A stretch of DNA of 64,000 bases, taken from CAYRJA01 sp964424455 (GTDB lineage Bacteria > Bacteroidota > Bacteroidia > Chitinophagales > UBA10324). The stretch covers positions 1 to 64,000 of the forward strand of contig CAYRJA010000005.1 in assembly GCA_964424455.1 (NCBI GenBank). The letters are read 5' to 3'. Both the position numbers and the translations under genes were made by a program. Below are positions 63,801 to 64,000 of this stretch, piece by piece (position 1 is the first letter of the stretch; every line of letters starts with the position of its first letter). Under the pieces are notes generated by a model. It ran no database searches. It was not told the DNA's origin and was given only the letters and a program-made list of their open reading frames with translations.

Positions 63801-64000
63801 CGTAAACTGCTTGTCTGTTTCCACTGCAAGCATCAGCAATACAGGTGGACCATCTCTTTCACATTTATCTGTTGATGTATTATGTAATGGAAATGCTACA
63901 GGAAGTATTGATTTGCAAGTCTCAGGAGGAACAAGCCCATATACTTTTAACTGGTCAAATGGTGCTGTAACAGAAGACTTATCTAACATCTTCGCGGGTA
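57877..64000 (+). CDS. Giant secreted adhesin with CUB-like domain and SprB repeats (C-terminus beyond the window)
   Basis: The frame is open from a stop at 57838 to the window end (at least 2041 codons from 57877). No ATG precedes the signal peptide: TTG at 57877 gives INFFTRFYLFLYVCVIVL and ends PVFAQ; ATT at 57841 would add KKKLKAPPR. The ATGs at 57934 and 57937 would leave too short a signal. After it come a CUB-like domain (about residues 41-147; CGGTFYDSGGPSNKYG, LTIYDG), two related domains starting NDNCSGA, a Cys/Trp-rich region to about 59770, then SprB repeats. Such proteins are T9SS cargo and act in gliding or adhesion; the sorting domain would lie beyond the edge. Confidence 0.88.
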   Translation, partial: MINFFTRFYLFLYVCVIVLMMTASLPVFAQSYNMKNGQINTCGGTFYDSGGPSNKYGTNENFTLTFCSNSPGQTIKVVFTNFNTRSNAGVLTIYDGVNASGTLIGSYSGNLGSGGPTVTATSGCLTFNFKSNNSSTATGWVATISCVTVPSNDNCSGATPLPVNSICNYTTSSNLNATNSSSVPAPGCGGYSGGDVWFSFVVPSTGIAHIKTKAMTVTDGAMALYSGTCGSLSLITCNNNGVGNGLMPDIVQSGLTPGQTLYIRSWDNGNKVFGDFGICITSVNCGCPNGGIPPVNDNCSGAQNVGTLPTPAACPASGIGNAVTIDGSNICATASNPYSAQNSCNPSGNQATPAADVWYKFVMTGSKLNVSLSGGLTQPNIAIYSGSSCTNLIGRGCAIGNNSGLTTSFKALEPGTYWMQVSGGNLNDQCDFTLRISNDNDCSACVKGTSFTANPAPVNGVYQPGTTVNFCLTVNDYNQTSINWLHGIVPKFAEGWDLSTFQAISMPPSCDGHGYWSYYNSTITGYERGLVVGPGFFYESNLGEPNGVNGNGNNNCCWDSNPGNNYGDNNSSNLCDWTFCWSITTKPLNQCVQGASLNVDVYKYGDGQSGSWTSFACDGDPPNTLYAVMQCCPNPVVTPVNANCGSADGTATALGGNFGPWSYQWYNGSNNLIRTSATVNGADQITGLAYGNYYVVATNSLGCAATTSFSISQSGSLPIPYVKSDVSCNGNTDGIITINVTGGVAPYNYQWANGAATSVLSSLVQGTYAVTVSDAGTCTGSVSVVINEPAVLSVLSTQTNVLCFGNSTGSINLNASGGNVPYTYKWSNGLSTQNLSGLSSGTYTVTVTDSKGCSATGSSIITQPASPLSLAAVPVNVLCNGENTGEINIIPSGGVPNYTYSWSNGTSAKDLMNIIAGTYTVTVQDANNCSDISTNTVTQPSALSLSYSQVNVKCYGDASGNIYLTPSGGTPNYTYTWSNGAVTQDLTNVVAGTYTVTVNDANNCTFVQPFTITENPLITLSAIPSSAKCGKANGAIDLSVAGGVPPYTYLWSNNAVTQDITNVPAGNYSVTVTGASGCTKDLSVSVSNIGSPVLSATSTDVTCNGGNNGSIDLTISGGTPPYTYNWSNGGNTEDIANLSADNYFVTVTDNNACKVTYNAAISEPSAISLATTIASAKCGNANGAVNLIVSGGTPAYTYHWDNGATVQNLTGILAGTYSVTVSDANACTANVYPSPAVSNINGPSVTASVSPVLCKGDSNGSVNLTVTDGTPGYTFSWSNGDAVRDLNNIAAGTYQVTVTDANGCSSLSVPPSIVPDPAIIDFAGTPVNSTCGNANGAVNVTTPTGGTPAYFYAWSNGTITKDLSNVLSGIYSLTVSDINNCVSVKSFTVNNIAGPDLNTIPSSVLCNGGSTGYINLSVSGGTPAFTYLWSNGSTLQNATGLGIGNYGVLVTDGNGCIANASASVSEPDVLSLSSSVVNTSCFGMNDGSIDVTVAGGIAPYLYQWSTGETSEDISGLLATDYSVTVTDANGCSAKLKSTVTEPQILTVDLTPVDATCGNNNGGVSLIAGGGSFPYIYKWSTGSTTQNINNLSPGLFSVTVTDVNGCEVNGNNTIINLPGPTLHPSITSSTCGYSNGMVNLNITGGASPFAYKWSNGQTDVNISGLAIGTYDVTVTDMNNCSSIASAVVNNIPGVTLTSSHVNVLCNSSATGSVDISTPIGTSPFSYSWNNGATTEDVQGLQIGVYSVTVTDANNCTDVTSATITEPPAITITYSQVNILCNGSSTGSIDLNVNGGVPPYNYSWSSSANTQDISNLAAGAYTVTVTDANNCTAIISVTISQPAILSLTTSKVDVLCNGESAGSIDLTVSGGVSPYVYQWMNGMFAEDITNIPAGNYMVTVTDANSCSAVTSVTITEPSSLIVNAVATNTTCGAANGSINLSVTGGNSPYVYRWDNGSTTQNISNLSAGNYVVSVTDNVNCLSVSTASISNTGGPSLSHLSVDVLCNGNATGSIDLQVSGGTSPYTFNWSNGAVTEDLSNIFAG
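59776..64000 (+). repeat. About 19 tandem SprB repeats (about 75 residues / 225 bp each)
   Basis: Each unit runs from a hydrophobic strand through VxCxGxxxGSIxLxxxGGxPPYxYxW(S)NG, xTxDLxNLxAGTYxVTVTDxNxC to a TITEP-like end. Two subtypes alternate irregularly: those with NVLCNG (one Cys, N-G) and those with a shorter CGxxNG loop. Nucleotide identity between units is only moderate, so they are old. The last unit is cut by the window end. Confidence 0.85.

Noticed and set aside
59776..64000. CRISPR array or recent tandem DNA duplication
   Set aside because: The 225-bp periodicity is coding (SprB repeats) with only moderate nucleotide identity; there are no short direct repeats with unique spacers.

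Overview
The window looks like the chromosome of a member of the Bacteroidota, probably an uncultured, anaerobic or facultative relative of the Sphingobacteriia/Chitinophagia. Evidence: an intact Bat (batA-E) operon, two proteins with type IX secretion (T9SS) C-terminal sorting domains, a SprB-repeat surface adhesin, a HYC/CC/PP-type small cysteine protein, low-GC intergenic DNA, and promoters that fit the Bacteroidetes pattern (TTTG, about 19 nt, TANNTTTG). I saw no rRNA, tRNA or CRISPR array.

1-10.65 kb: a compact accessory element that runs off the left edge. It has a secreted fibre/spike-like protein, an N-acetylglucosaminidase-type lysin, eleven more very small genes packed head to tail (ten encoding single- or double-pass membrane proteins), a 212-aa beta-rich protein followed by an 11-bp hairpin, a SET-domain protein and a helix-turn-helix protein, a divergent operon ending in a small P-loop ATPase, a strong bidirectional terminator, and a DEDD-type exonuclease. 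There are no tail, portal or large-terminase genes. The best reading is an integrated tailless, membrane-containing virus. An A10 run that contains the classic A AAA AAG heptamer lies at the end of the lysin gene. A -1 frameshift there would add a transmembrane anchor and make the gene overlap the next one by ATGA, like its neighbours.

10.65-13.1 kb: a T9SS cargo protein, then a 177-bp MITE-like palindromic element with 13-bp inverted termini and an exact 8-bp direct repeat on either side.

13.1-33.8 kb: mostly core genes. These are MoxR/DUF58/BatA-E, a copper-related set (HYC-type protein, TonB-dependent receptor, HMA protein, YHS lipoprotein, SCO1-like protein), RDD protein, phosphodiesterase, ABC exporter, heptose-7-phosphate kinase, aminotransferase, XTP/dITP pyrophosphatase, and an ECF sigma factor with a membrane-anchored beta-barrel partner.

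33.8-57.7 kb: an anaerobic aromatic degradation island. Thirteen minus-strand genes encode an ATP-dependent class I benzoyl-CoA reductase (bcrCBAD), an acyl-CoA ligase, a second reductase/activase pair in which the activase is fused to a ketopantoate-reductase-like domain, thiolase, had, oah (bamA), dch, and a fused 3-hydroxyacyl-CoA dehydrogenase/enoyl-CoA hydratase. Diverging from it are a nucleotidyltransferase, XdhC, a hemerythrin, an SDR, a fused HcrC-HcrA protein and HcrB, which together would form 4-hydroxybenzoyl-CoA reductase and part of its molybdenum cofactor maturation. Two palindromes of Crp/Fnr half-site type lie between the divergent operons. The set would take 4-hydroxybenzoyl-CoA through benzoyl-CoA to glutaryl-CoA plus acetyl-CoA.

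57.9 kb to the right edge: a giant secreted adhesin with a CUB-like domain, two related domains and about 19 SprB repeats, cut by the window end. Across the whole window the octamer TGTTACAG (either strand) is strikingly over-represented.
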